Source: Microcella humidisoli (lineage in GTDB: Bacteria; Actinomycetota; Actinomycetes; Actinomycetales; Microbacteriaceae). From it: a stretch of DNA of 64,000 nt. Position 1 is the first letter of the stretch, and every line of letters starts with the position of its first letter. The DNA lies in NCBI RefSeq assembly GCF_024362325.1, contig NZ_CP101497.1:434001-498000 (forward strand), given 5' to 3'. Shown here piece by piece: positions 42,578 through 50,862 of the stretch. A program made the position numbers and the translations under genes. The notes under the pieces were generated by a model. The model saw only the letters and a program-made list of their open reading frames with translations, was not told where the DNA came from and did not search any database.

Positions 42578-43939
42578 ATGATCAGCATCGATCGCACCCG
42601 CCTGGCCGAGCTCACCGAGCGCGAGCAGCAGGCCTTCATCGCCGCCCGCCCGAAGTCGAAAGCGGCGTACGAGCGCGCCGAGCACCTCTTCGGCCGCGTG
42701 CCGATGACCTGGATGAACAAGAAGTCGGGTGCCTTCCCGATCTACCTCGACCGCGCCCACGGCAACCGCGTGTGGGACATCGACGGGCACGAGTACATCG
42801 ACTTCGCCCTCGGCGACACGGGCTCGATGGCCGGGCACTCGAACCCCGTGGTCGTCGAGGCGATCACGCGCCGCGCCGGCGAGCTCGGCGGCCTCGTGAC
42901 GATGCTGCCGACCGAAGACGCAGAGTGGGTCGGGGCCGAGCTGTCGCGCCGCTTCACGATGGACCGCTGGAGCTTCTCGCTGACGGCGACGGATGCGAAT
43001 CGCTGGGCGATTCGACTCGTGCGCGCCATCACCGGAAAGCCGAAGATCGTCTTCCACTCGTACTGCTACCACGGATCGGTCGACGAGTCGCTCGTCGTCG
43101 TCGGGCCCGACGGCGAGAGCATGTCGCGCCCCGGCAACGTCGGCGCCCCCGTCGATGTCACGGAGACGTCGCGCGCCGCGGAGTACAACGACCTGCCGGG
43201 CCTCGAGCGCGCACTCGCGCACGGTGACGTCGCCGCGGTGCTCATCGAGCCCGCGCTCACCAACATCGGCATCGTCCTGCCCGAGCCCGGGTACCTCGAG
43301 GGCGTGCGGGCGCTGACCCGCCAGTACGACGCGCTGCTCATCATCGACGAGACGCACACCTTCTCGGCCGGGCCGGGCGGCATGACGCAGGCCTACAACC
43401 TCGAGCCCGATCTCGTGGTCATCGGCAAGTCGATCGGCGGGGGCATCCCGACCGGGGCCTATGGGCTGTCGGCCGAGTTCGCCGAGCGCGCGCTCGCCCG
43501 CACCGACCTCGACCTCGTCGACATGGGCGGCGTCGGCGGCACGCTCGCGGGCAACCCGCTCTCGGTCGCCGCCATGCGCGCGACGCTGGAGCACGTGCTC
43601 ACCGACGAGGCCTTCGCGCACATGATCGACACGGCCACGTACTTCACTGATGGCGTCAACGAGTTGTTCGACCGCTACGACCTGCCGTGGGCGATCAACC
43701 AGCTCGGCGCGCGGGCCGAGTACCGTTTCGCGCGGCCGTACCCGATCAACGGCACGCTCGCGGCCGAGGCGGCCGACGGCGAGCTCGAGGACTTCCTGCA
43801 CCTCTTCCTCGTGAACCGCGGCATCATGCTCACGCCGTTCCACAACATGGCGCTCATGGCGCCCATGACGAGCCGGGCCGACGTGGATGCCCACCACGAA
43901 GTGTTCGAGGCCGCGATCCGCGACCTGCTCGACGTCTAG
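42578..43939 (+). CDS. Class III PLP-dependent aminotransferase, glutamate-1-semialdehyde mutase-like
   Basis: A 453-residue fold-type I aminotransferase. N-terminal VWDIDGHEYIDFALGDTGSMAGHSNP matches the glutamate-1-semialdehyde aminomutase-like group. The PLP aspartate is in LLIIDETHTFSAGPGG and the Schiff-base lysine in LVVIGKSIGGGIPTGAYG. The usual GSEA motif for PLP phosphate is replaced by SLTATDANRWAIR. No hem genes are near, and the sequence differs from true HemL, so it is more likely an omega-transaminase of unknown substrate. 265 bp of unassigned sequence precede it. Confidence 0.85.
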   Translation: MISIDRTRLAELTEREQQAFIAARPKSKAAYERAEHLFGRVPMTWMNKKSGAFPIYLDRAHGNRVWDIDGHEYIDFALGDTGSMAGHSNPVVVEAITRRAGELGGLVTMLPTEDAEWVGAELSRRFTMDRWSFSLTATDANRWAIRLVRAITGKPKIVFHSYCYHGSVDESLVVVGPDGESMSRPGNVGAPVDVTETSRAAEYNDLPGLERALAHGDVAAVLIEPALTNIGIVLPEPGYLEGVRALTRQYDALLIIDETHTFSAGPGGMTQAYNLEPDLVVIGKSIGGGIPTGAYGLSAEFAERALARTDLDLVDMGGVGGTLAGNPLSVAAMRATLEHVLTDEAFAHMIDTATYFTDGVNELFDRYDLPWAINQLGARAEYRFARPYPINGTLAAEAADGELEDFLHLFLVNRGIMLTPFHNMALMAPMTSRADVDAHHEVFEAAIRDLLDV

Positions 43940-43970
43940 GCCCGCGCGGCCCCACGCAACGGGGTGGCCG

Positions 43971-44018
43971 CGTTCGTGGGCGATGACGCCGAACGTTCAG
44001 GCTCATCGCCCACGAACG
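43971..44018. terminator. Perfect 16-bp palindrome between convergent genes
   Basis: Arms CGTTCGTGGGCGATGA (43971-43986) and exact complement (44003-44018) flank a 16-nt centre that itself holds GAACGTTC. Located between the aminotransferase and prs genes; probable bidirectional terminator. Confidence 0.65.
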
Positions 44019-44065
44019 GCGTCTGCGCGACCGGGGCTAGGCGGCGCCGTCGAACAGAGCGGACC

Positions 44066-44086
44066 CGATGGCCGAGACGGCCATCG
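44066..44086. terminator. Hairpin downstream of prs
   Basis: 8-bp perfect stem CGATGGCC/GGCCATCG with 5-nt loop in the aminotransferase-prs gap. Confidence 0.5.
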
Positions 44087-44100
44087 GCGCTGGCGTCGCG

Positions 44101-44124
44101 GCGACGGCGAGAAATCGCCGTCGC
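44101..44124. terminator. GNRA-loop terminator hairpin of prs
   Basis: 10-bp perfect stem GCGACGGCGA/TCGCCGTCGC closed by GAAA, 20 nt after the prs stop. Confidence 0.65.
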
Positions 44125-44143
44125 TCCTAGCTCCAGCGCGCGC

Positions 44144-45121
44144 TTAGGCGGCGCCGTCGAACATCGAGGTGACCGACCCGTCGTCGAACACCTCGTGGAT
44201 GGCGCGCGCGATGAGCGGGGCGATCGGCAGCACCGTCAGGCGGTCCCAGCGCTTCTCGTCGGGGATCGGCAGGGTGTCGGTGACGACGACGCGGTCGACC
44301 GACTCGTGCTGCAGAATCTCGAAGGCCGGGTCGCTGAACACCGCGTGCGTCGCGGCGACGACGACGCCCGTGGCGCCCGCCTTCTTGAGCGCCTCGGCGG
44401 CCTTCACGATCGTGCGACCGGTGTCGATCATGTCGTCGACGAGCAGGCACACGCGGCCCTCGACCTCGCCGACGATCTCATGCACCGAGACCTGGTTGGG
44501 CACGAGCGGGTCGCGGCGCTTGTGGATGATCGCGAGGGGGGCGCCGAGCTTGTCGCTCCAGATGTCGGCGACGCGCACGCGGCCCATGTCGGGCGACACG
44601 ACCGTGAGGGTCTCGGGGTCGAGCTGCGAGCGGAAGTGCTCGAGCAGCACGGGCATCGCAAACAGGTGGTCGACGGGTCCGTCGAAGAAGCCCTGGATCT
44701 GCGCGGCGTGGAGGTCGACGCTCATGATGCGGTCGGCGCCGGCCGCCTTGAACAGGTCGGCGACGAGGCGGGCCGAGATGGGCTCGCGGCCGCGGCCCTT
44801 CTTGTCTTGCCGGGCGTAGGGGTAGAAGGGCGCGACGACCGTGATGCGCTTGGCCGAGGCGCGCTTGAGGGCGTCGACCATGATGAGCTGCTCCATGAGC
44901 CACTCGTTGATGGGCGCCGCATGCGACTGGATGACGAAGGCGTCGCAGCCGCGCACGCTCTCGTCGTAGCGCGCGTAGATCTCGCCGTTGGCGAAGGTGC
45001 GGGCGTCGGTGTGCACGACGTCGGTCTGCAGGTACTCGGCGACGTCGTGCGCGAGCGCGGGGTGCGCCCGACCCGACACGATGACGAGGCGCTTCTGGCC
45101 GGTGATCTTGATGCTGGCCAC
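44144..45121 (-). CDS. prs: Ribose-phosphate pyrophosphokinase
   Basis: A 325-residue enzyme making PRPP for nucleotides, histidine, tryptophan and arabinan precursors. Landmarks: RYDESVRGCDAFVIQS, the flexible loop VVAPFYPYARQDKKGRGREPIS, SVDLHAAQIQGFFDGPVDHL, and the PRPP loop CLLVDDMIDTGRTIVKAAEAL. It follows glmU 47 bp downstream, the conserved glmU-prs order of Gram-positives. GTG start. Confidence 0.97.
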   Translation of the reverse strand: MASIKITGQKRLVIVSGRAHPALAHDVAEYLQTDVVHTDARTFANGEIYARYDESVRGCDAFVIQSHAAPINEWLMEQLIMVDALKRASAKRITVVAPFYPYARQDKKGRGREPISARLVADLFKAAGADRIMSVDLHAAQIQGFFDGPVDHLFAMPVLLEHFRSQLDPETLTVVSPDMGRVRVADIWSDKLGAPLAIIHKRRDPLVPNQVSVHEIVGEVEGRVCLLVDDMIDTGRTIVKAAEALKKAGATGVVVAATHAVFSDPAFEILQHESVDRVVVTDTLPIPDEKRWDRLTVLPIAPLIARAIHEVFDDGSVTSMFDGAA

Positions 45122-45168
45122 GGGGTTCCCGCCTTCTGCCGCCGAGGCGACGATCGTGTGCTGGTCGC

Positions 45169-46644
45169 TTACGCCGGGTCGGGAGCGGTGCCGTCGGCGC
45201 CGCCATCCGTCTCGCTCTGGGGGGTGGATGCGGCCGCTGCCGCCGCGGCCGACGCTGTTCCCGAGCGGTGGGCCGCCACCCAGCGCTCGACGTTGCGCTG
45301 CGGGGCGACGTTCACCGCGAGGGCCCCGGCCGGCACGTCTTTGCGGACGACCGTTCCTGCTCCCGTGTACGCTCCGTCGCCAATCCTAACGGGGGCGACG
45401 AAGACGTTGTGCGAGCCTGTTCGCGCGTGCGAACCCACCTCGGTGCGGTGCTTGGCGACGCCGTCGTAGTTGGCGGTGATCGTGCCCGCGCCGATGTTCG
45501 TGCCCTCGCCGACGGTCGTGTCGCCGATGTACGACAGGTGCGGCACTTTGGCGCCGCGGCCGAGCGTGGAGTTCTTCGTCTCGACGAAGGTGCCGACCTT
45601 GCCGTTCTCGCCGATCACGGTGCCGGGGCGCAGGTAGGCGAACGGGCCGACGGATGCGCCCGCGCCGATCACGGCGAGCGTTCCGTCGGTGCGGCTCACG
45701 CGCGCATCCGGCCCGACCTCGCAGTCGGTGAGGGTCGTGTCGGGGCCGACGACGGCGCCGCGCGCGATCGCCGTGGCGCCCTTCAGCTGGGTGCCCGGCA
45801 GCACCTCGACGTCTTCGTCGAGGGTGACGGTGCGGTCGATCCACACGCTCGCGGGGTCGCTGATGGTGACGCCCGCGAGCTGCCAGCCGCGCACGATCAT
45901 CGCGTTGAGCCGCAGCGCCGCGTCGGCGAGCTGCACGCGGTCGTTGACACCGGCGACGAGCCAGCTCTGCCCGGCGGGCAGCGCTTCGACCGCGTGGCCG
46001 TCGCCGCGCAGCAGCCCGATGACGTCGGTCAGGTACTTCTCCTGCGCGGCGTTGTCGGTCGACACGAGCGCGAGCTTCTGCCGCAGCGGAGCGACGCTGA
46101 AGACGTAGGTGCCCGAGTTGACCTCGGTGAGCGCCTGCTCGTCGACGCTCGCGTCTTTCTGCTCGACGATGCGGTCGAGGGCGCCATCACTGCCGCGCAC
46201 GATGCGGCCGTACCCGGCAGCGTCGTCGAGCACCGCGCTCAGCACGGTCGCCGCCGCCGCGCGACTCCGGTGCTCGGCGAGCAACTCGGCGAGCGTGCCG
46301 GCGTCGAGCAACGGAACGTCACCCGAGACCACGAGCACCTCGCCGTCGAAGTCGGCCGGCAGTGCGGCGAGCGCCGCCTCGACCGCCCGACCGGTGCCGG
46401 GAATCTCGTCTTGGTCGGCGATGATCGCGTGAGCATCCAGCGCCGCGATCGCCTCGGCGACCCGGTCGCGCTCGTGACGCACCACGGCGATGACGTGCGC
46501 GGGCTCGAGTGCACGGGCCGTCGCGAGCACGTGCCCGACGAGCGGCACTCCGGCGAGCAGGTGCAGCACCTTCGGCGTCTGCGACTTCATGCGGGTGCCC
46601 GCACCGGCGGCGAGCACCACGACGGCGAGCTGCGAGTCGGTCAT
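45169..46644 (-). CDS. glmU: Bifunctional UDP-N-acetylglucosamine pyrophosphorylase / glucosamine-1-phosphate acetyltransferase
   Basis: A 491-residue enzyme making UDP-GlcNAc for peptidoglycan. The N-terminal uridyltransferase has LAAGAGTRMKSQTPKVLH at residues 11-28; the C-terminal half is a left-handed beta-helix acetyltransferase (YLRPGTVIGENGKVGTFVETKN, LSYIGDTTVGEGTNIGAGTITANYDG). The last about 25 residues are Ala-rich. ATG at 46644 overlaps the stop of the SRPBCC gene by four bases. Confidence 0.96.
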   Translation of the reverse strand: MTDSQLAVVVLAAGAGTRMKSQTPKVLHLLAGVPLVGHVLATARALEPAHVIAVVRHERDRVAEAIAALDAHAIIADQDEIPGTGRAVEAALAALPADFDGEVLVVSGDVPLLDAGTLAELLAEHRSRAAAATVLSAVLDDAAGYGRIVRGSDGALDRIVEQKDASVDEQALTEVNSGTYVFSVAPLRQKLALVSTDNAAQEKYLTDVIGLLRGDGHAVEALPAGQSWLVAGVNDRVQLADAALRLNAMIVRGWQLAGVTISDPASVWIDRTVTLDEDVEVLPGTQLKGATAIARGAVVGPDTTLTDCEVGPDARVSRTDGTLAVIGAGASVGPFAYLRPGTVIGENGKVGTFVETKNSTLGRGAKVPHLSYIGDTTVGEGTNIGAGTITANYDGVAKHRTEVGSHARTGSHNVFVAPVRIGDGAYTGAGTVVRKDVPAGALAVNVAPQRNVERWVAAHRSGTASAAAAAAASTPQSETDGGADGTAPDPA

Positions 46645-47066
46645 GCGTCCATCCTCTCGCACAGCGCGCGCAGTCGGCGCAGGTCGTCCGCCACGGCCGC
46701 GGCATCGGCGGCCAGCGCGGCGTCGTCCATGCCGGGCTGCCGCACGAGCGTGAAGACGAGCTCGCAGCCGTTGGGGGCGGGCTCGACGCGGAGGCGGTTG
46801 TGCACGGTCGAGCCGTCCGGCATCGTCACGTCATGATCCAGGATGCCCCGCTCGACATCCACGGCGAATACCGCTCGCACCCGCCCGAACGGAGCATCCA
46901 CGATCCAGGCGCTGCCGTCGGCGACGGACTCGTCGCGCTGAATGCCCGAGGCGAACCCCGCCGCCCACTCGGGAAGTCGGCGAACGTCGGCCGCCACCGC
47001 CATGACCTCGGCGACCGTGCGGGCGACCCGCTCGCGAAGGAGCAGCTGGTTCGGCATGCCCGCCAT
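46641..47066 (-). CDS. SRPBCC family (polyketide cyclase-like) protein
   Basis: A protein of 138-141 residues with a START-like fold: RERVARTVAEVMAVAADVRRLPEWAAGF at the N-terminus, central strands, and a C-terminal helix DDLRRLRALCERMDA. It would bind a hydrophobic ligand in a cavity; ligand unknown. ATG at 47066 or 47057. It runs into glmU with overlapping stop and start. Confidence 0.75.
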   Translation of the reverse strand: MAGMPNQLLLRERVARTVAEVMAVAADVRRLPEWAAGFASGIQRDESVADGSAWIVDAPFGRVRAVFAVDVERGILDHDVTMPDGSTVHNRLRVEPAPNGCELVFTLVRQPGMDDAALAADAAAVADDLRRLRALCERMDA

Positions 47067-47077
47067 TGTGCCGCGAT

Positions 47078-48589
47078 TCAGCACTCGACGTAGTTGACGG
47101 CGAGGCCGCCCTCGCTCGTCTCCTTGTACTTGCGCGACATGTCGTCGCCCGTCTGCCGCATCGTCTGTACGACGGTGTCGAAGCTGATGAGGTGCGTGCC
47201 GTCGCCGTGCATCGCCATGCGGGCGGCTGCCACGGCCTTGCCCGCGCCGATCGCGTTGCGCTCGATGCACGGCATCTGCACGAGGCCCGCCACGGGGTCG
47301 CACGTGAGGCCGAGCGAGTGCTCCATAGCGATCTCGGCGGCGTTCTCGATCTGCTCGTTGGTCGCGCCGAGCAAGTGGGCAAACCCCGCGGCGGCCATGG
47401 ATGCGGCGGAGCCGACCTCGCCCTGGCACCCCGCTTCCGCCCCCGAGATGCTCGCGTTCGACTTGATGAGCCCGCCCATGACCGCCGCGACGAGCAGGAA
47501 CTCCTCCCGCGCGACATCGGCGTCGGCCACGCGGATCACGTCGAGCGCGTGCCGCATGACGGCCGGGATGATGCCCGCGGCCCCGTTCGTCGGCGCCGTC
47601 ACGACGCGCCCACCCGCGGCATTCTCCTCGTTGACGGCGATCGCGTAGGCCTGCAGCCATTCGAGCGAGCAGTCGCGCTCGGCCGCGGCGTCGAGCGCCC
47701 GCAGGTTGTCGGCCATCGCGGCCGCCCGGCGCGGGACCTTGAGGCCTCCGGGCAGGATGCCCGTGCTCGACAGCCCCGCGTCGATGCAGTCGTCCATCGC
47801 CCGCGCGATCGTGCGCAGCGCCGCGCTCGTCGCCGCCTCGCCGCGCACGGCGGCCTCGTTGGCGCGCGCGAGCTGCGCGATCGTGAGCCCGTGCTCGCGG
47901 CACAGGCGCAGCAGCTCGTCGGCCGTGTCGAAGCGGTACGGCACCTCGACCGCACCCGCCTCCCCCGCATCGTCGCCGTCGCGCTCGACGAAGCCGCCGC
48001 CGACCGAGTAGTAGGTCTCCTCGGCGAGCACCGCGCCGGTCGCGTCGCGCGCCGTGAGGCTCAGGGCGTTCGGATGCCGCGGCTTGAGCTCGCGCGGAGC
48101 GAAGCGCAGCCATGCGGCCGCGGTCGGCGCGCCGGCCGCGCCGCTGGCCGCGCCGTCCGAGGAGCTCGGGGCCTCGGCTGCGGAGGTCGCCCCCGTGGCC
48201 CGCACCGCGCCGGGCACCGCGTCGACCGTCGGCACGATCGTGATGAGGTGCGTGCCGCCGAGGCGCAGCATCCCGCGATCGGCGTCGGCGACCACGCGCT
48301 CGACGTCGTCGCGCGTGACCGTCTCGACCGCCAGACCGCTCAGGCCGGCGAGCACCGCGCCGGGGGTTCCGTGGCCGACGCCCGTCGAGCCGAGCGAGCC
48401 GAACAGCACGCACTCGACGCTCGCCACCTGGTCGAGCCGGTCGCCCAGCCCGTCGACGAAGGCGCTCGCCGCGCGCAGCGGGCCGACCGTGTGCGAGCTC
48501 GACGGCCCGATGCCGACCTTGAACAGGTCGAGGGCCGAGATGAACGCACGCTCGGCGAGCGGGGTGGCGAGGGCTACGGGGATGCTCAC
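47078..48589 (-). CDS. sdaA: L-serine ammonia-lyase, iron-sulfur type, single chain
   Basis: A 503-residue 4Fe-4S enzyme converting serine to pyruvate. The beta domain (VGIGPSSSHTVGPLRAA) and alpha domain are fused. Likely cluster ligands are Cys388 (EAGCQGEVGSA), Cys430 (LTCDPVAG) and Cys441 (MPCIERN). The protein ends in Cys503, matching the tail cysteine that caps the cluster in related enzymes. An Ala/Ser/Gly-rich insert (about residues 125-150) joins the domains and is longer than usual. GTG follows AAGGAG. Confidence 0.94.
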   Translation of the reverse strand: MSIPVALATPLAERAFISALDLFKVGIGPSSSHTVGPLRAASAFVDGLGDRLDQVASVECVLFGSLGSTGVGHGTPGAVLAGLSGLAVETVTRDDVERVVADADRGMLRLGGTHLITIVPTVDAVPGAVRATGATSAAEAPSSSDGAASGAAGAPTAAAWLRFAPRELKPRHPNALSLTARDATGAVLAEETYYSVGGGFVERDGDDAGEAGAVEVPYRFDTADELLRLCREHGLTIAQLARANEAAVRGEAATSAALRTIARAMDDCIDAGLSSTGILPGGLKVPRRAAAMADNLRALDAAAERDCSLEWLQAYAIAVNEENAAGGRVVTAPTNGAAGIIPAVMRHALDVIRVADADVAREEFLLVAAVMGGLIKSNASISGAEAGCQGEVGSAASMAAAGFAHLLGATNEQIENAAEIAMEHSLGLTCDPVAGLVQMPCIERNAIGAGKAVAAARMAMHGDGTHLISFDTVVQTMRQTGDDMSRKYKETSEGGLAVNYVEC

Positions 48590-48789
48590 ACGGGCTCCTT
48601 GGCACGGGCCGACCGGCACTGCCACGGGTGGGGCAGCTGCACGACCGGAGGTGGGTCGACGGCGCAGCGGAGCCCGGGTGCGGGCGCCGTCGAACCGCTG
48701 CGCCCATTCTGGCGCAGGTCGTTCGCGGCCGCACGATCTGCGAGGTGCGCGTTGGCGCGCTGTGCCGACGTCGAAGTAGTCCGAAAATC

Positions 48790-48833
48790 GCACTATCGCC
48801 CGAACGTTCGACGCACAATGCGACGAACGGGCT
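48790..48833 (+). repeat. Dispersed 44-bp intergenic repeat, copy C
   Basis: Core GCACTATCGCCCGAACGTTC followed by GACGCACAATGCGACGAACG; near-identical to the copy at 20860-20903. Both lie a short way downstream of a minus-strand tRNA gene. Confidence 0.65.
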
Positions 48834-48850
48834 CAATCGCGGGAGCGGAG

Positions 48851-49030
48851 CAACTCGCACGCGCGGAGCGAGGTACTCACCGCCCAGCAGGCAGTCGACC
48901 CCAGCAACTCCCACGCGCGGAGCGAGATGCTCGGCGCCCACCAGGCAGTCGACCCCAGCAACTCCCACGCGCGGAGCGAGATGCTCGGCGCCCACCAGGC
49001 AGTCGACCCCAGCAACTCCCACGCGCGGAG
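48851..49030 (+). repeat. 54-bp tandem repeat, three full copies plus a partial one
   Basis: Unit begins CAACTCCCACGCGCGGAGCG. Copies start near 48851, 48905 and 48959, and a truncated copy at 49013 runs into the tRNA-Gln trailer. Copies 2 and 3 look identical; copy 1 has several changes. Confidence 0.85.
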
Positions 49031-49049
49031 CAATCCACCGGATTGCTCC
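49027..49049 (-). terminator. Hairpin overlapping the tRNA-Gln 3' end
   Basis: 10-bp perfect stem GGAGCAATCC/GGATTGCTCC with 3-nt loop. Its right arm includes the last four bases of the tRNA, so folding as a terminator competes with the acceptor stem. Confidence 0.55.
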
Positions 49050-49117
49050 GCCCCCAGGATTCGAACCTGGACCTAACAGCTCCAAAGGCTGTCGTGCTGC
49101 CGTTACACCAAGGCGGA
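49046..49117 (-). tRNA. tRNA-Gln (anticodon UUG)
   Basis: A 72-nt cloverleaf: acceptor TCCGCCT with GGGCGGA, anticodon stem ACAGC/GCTGT with loop CTTTGGA giving UUG, and T-arm CAGGTTCGAATCCTG. The discriminator is G; CCA is not encoded. It lies upstream of the sdaA-glmU block, and a tRNA-Gln near glmU is common in actinobacteria. Confidence 0.93.
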
Positions 49118-49230
49118 TCGCGCGCCGAGCGCGCGCATCCAGTCTGCCAGAGCACGGCGGCCGGTCCCGAGCGCGCGGCGAGCATCCTGCGTCATGAGCG
49201 ACGGGCGACGGATGCTCATCCCCCACCCGC

Positions 49231-49236
49231 GATAAT
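49231..49236 (+). promoter_or_regulatory. -10 hexamer of the MarR gene
   Basis: GATAAT ends 6 nt before the ATG at 49243. Confidence 0.5.
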
Positions 49237-49242
49237 GAACAC

Positions 49243-49743
49243 ATGACCGCCCGCGACGAAGTCGACCGCATCGTCGAGGCGTGGCGCCGTGAGCGGCCCG
49301 AGCTCGATGTGGAGCCGCTGCAGGTGCTCTCGCGCGTCAGCCGGCTGGCGCGGCACCTCGACCTGGCGCGCAAGCAGGCCTTCGCGGCGAGCGACCTCGA
49401 GTCGTGGGAGTTCGACGTGCTCTCGGCTCTGCGGCGTGCCGGGAAACCGTACGAGTTGAGCCCCAAAGCACTGCTTCTGCAGACACTCGTGTCGAGCGGC
49501 ACCATGACGAACCGCATCGACCGGCTCGCAACGCGCGGGCTCGTGGAACGCCGCACCGACCCGAACGATGGGCGCAGCATCCGGGTGCGCATGACCGACG
49601 ACGGCCGCGTGCGGGTCGACCGCGCGATCGACCAGCTCATGGTGAGCGAGGCGGCCCTGCTGCAGCGCCTGAGCCGCGGCGATCAAGAGAAGCTCGCCGG
49701 GCTGCTGCGCACGCTCAGCGCCGACTTCGACGACGACGTTTAG
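49243..49743 (+). CDS. MarR family transcriptional regulator
   Basis: A 166-residue winged-helix regulator. The recognition region is LSPKALLLQTLVSSGTMTNRIDRLATRGLVERR followed by the wing DPNDGRSIRVRMTDDG. N- and C-terminal helices form the dimer interface. No divergent transporter or enzyme gene is next to it, so the target is not evident. Confidence 0.9.
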   Translation: MTARDEVDRIVEAWRRERPELDVEPLQVLSRVSRLARHLDLARKQAFAASDLESWEFDVLSALRRAGKPYELSPKALLLQTLVSSGTMTNRIDRLATRGLVERRTDPNDGRSIRVRMTDDGRVRVDRAIDQLMVSEAALLQRLSRGDQEKLAGLLRTLSADFDDDV

Positions 49744-49792
49744 AAGAGCGCCTCGTACTCGTCGGGCCCCCGACCCGGCTGACAAGGTCGGA

Positions 49793-50332
49793 TCACCGCG
49801 TTCCGCGCAACAACTCGTCGAGGTCGACCATGAGGTGGGCAGCGCGGCTTCTGCCCCTCGGCGCTCGCGGGTAGCGGCTCAGAACATCCACGAGTACCGC
49901 GTCAGCACGCTCGAGCGCACGCGCGAGAACCTGCGCCGACGCGGCCGGACCATCGCCGCTCTCGTGTTCAGCGATGCACGCAGCGTTAGCGGCCGCGCGA
50001 AGGATGTGACCCACCTGGTGCCCTTTGGCGATCGGGTGGAGGTAGGCGGCAGCAGCGGCATCGCCTGCCGCTTGAGCTGCCAATCGCGCGGACTCGGTGG
50101 GTGCGGCTGCGGCGGCGCGATGAGCGTCGAACGCCGCGACGCGCTGGAGATTCGTTCGCCGCGCTCCATCGATAAACACCCACGCTGCGTCAACGGCCGC
50201 ACGCGGACGCCCATCATCGGGGCAGGCGTCCTCGAAGAACGGCAGGATCTCCTGGGCGGACTCCGCGACGTAGCGAACGACGACGCGCAACTCATCGAGG
50301 GTGAGCTCGAAGTCACCGGCTGGCGAATTCAT
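49793..50332 (-). CDS. Imm5-like putative immunity protein
   Basis: A 179-residue all-helical protein matching the family often mislabelled exonuclease SbcC and now grouped as putative immunity proteins. It shows the typical order LRVVVRYVAESAQEILPFFE, RPRAAVDAAWVFIDG, NLQRVAAFDAHRAAAAA and AAAAAYLHPIAKGHQVGHILRAAANAA. These proteins usually neutralise a contact-dependent toxin, yet no toxin gene is adjacent. Assignment is by remembered motif pattern. Confidence 0.75.
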   Translation of the reverse strand: MNSPAGDFELTLDELRVVVRYVAESAQEILPFFEDACPDDGRPRAAVDAAWVFIDGARRTNLQRVAAFDAHRAAAAAPTESARLAAQAAGDAAAAAYLHPIAKGHQVGHILRAAANAACIAEHESGDGPAASAQVLARALERADAVLVDVLSRYPRAPRGRSRAAHLMVDLDELLRGTR

Positions 50333-50410
50333 CGCTTCATGATTCCACTCCGTTCACCAGCCCCGACCGGACATTGTGTCGTCGACGGGGCGCGCCGGAT
50401 CAAGCACCCG

Positions 50411-50809
50411 CTAGAAGAACGGCGCGAGGTTCGACACGAGCGTCGCGACGACCCCGACACCGGTCAGGATGCCGCCGAGGGTGAGCAGAACGCGTCCGTC
50501 GTGCGCCGGGTCGTCGAGGCGCGGCGACTCGGGCCGCGAGGGGTGCACCCAGACCGTGCGCGCATCCCCGACCGCCGGGATCGGCCCGGTGAGCGGCGAC
50601 GTGCTCTCGTGCACCGCGCCACCGTCAGCGAACCAGCGCAGCTTCGCGTCGCGGTCGTGCACCGTCGTGATGACGGCCTTCACGGCGGCGTAGCGCTTCG
50701 ACCAGGAGCGGCGCGCAAGCCCGCTGATGAGCAGCACGATCCCGACCGGGAGGGTCAGCCAGGCGAAGACCTCGGCCGCGATGGCGATGGCGTCGAGGGG
50801 CTCGGTCAC
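50411..50809 (-). CDS. Membrane protein resembling DUF3592
   Basis: A 132-residue protein with two membrane helices (IAAEVFAWLTLPVGIVLLISGLA and LLTLGGILTGVGVVATLVSNLA) and a beta-rich middle (KAVITTVHDRDAKLRWFADGGAVHE, VGDARTVWVHPSRPESPRL) like DUF3592 proteins. TACGAT ends 6 nt before its GTG. Confidence 0.65.
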   Translation of the reverse strand: MTEPLDAIAIAAEVFAWLTLPVGIVLLISGLARRSWSKRYAAVKAVITTVHDRDAKLRWFADGGAVHESTSPLTGPIPAVGDARTVWVHPSRPESPRLDDPAHDGRVLLTLGGILTGVGVVATLVSNLAPFF

Positions 50810-50815
50810 GCTCTC

Positions 50816-50821
50816 ATCGTA
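50816..50821 (-). promoter_or_regulatory. -10 hexamer of the DUF3592-like gene
   Basis: TACGAT ends 6 nt before the GTG at 50809. Confidence 0.45.
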
Positions 50822-50850
50822 GAGGCCGCCGCGCCCTGGGCGGCCCCGGC

Positions 50851-50856
50851 TAGCAT
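50851..50856 (+). promoter_or_regulatory. -10 hexamer of the 50863 gene
   Basis: TAGCAT ends 6 nt before the ATG at 50863. Confidence 0.45.
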
Positions 50857-50862
50857 CGACGC

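Larger units (their letters stand above)
44038..44163 (-). repeat. 19-bp direct repeat: duplicated 3' end of prs
   Basis: TAGGCGGCGCCGTCGAACA occurs at 44145-44163 (codons for the last residues MFDGAA and most of the stop) and again at 44038-44056, 107 bp beyond. Confidence 0.8.
48590..49242. other. 653-bp region with dispersed repeat, tandem array and tRNA-Gln, no protein gene
   Basis: Between sdaA and the MarR gene. It contains the third 44-bp repeat, a 54-bp tandem array and tRNA-Gln; open frames through the array exist only because 54 is a multiple of three. Nothing recognisable in 48590-48780. Confidence 0.7.

Noticed and set aside
48851..49030. CRISPR array
   Set aside because: The 54-bp units are contiguous with no unique spacers.
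48628..49197. Repeat protein encoded by the 54-bp array
   Set aside because: Several frames are open through the array because 54 is a multiple of three; no start context, and it reads into tRNA-Gln.
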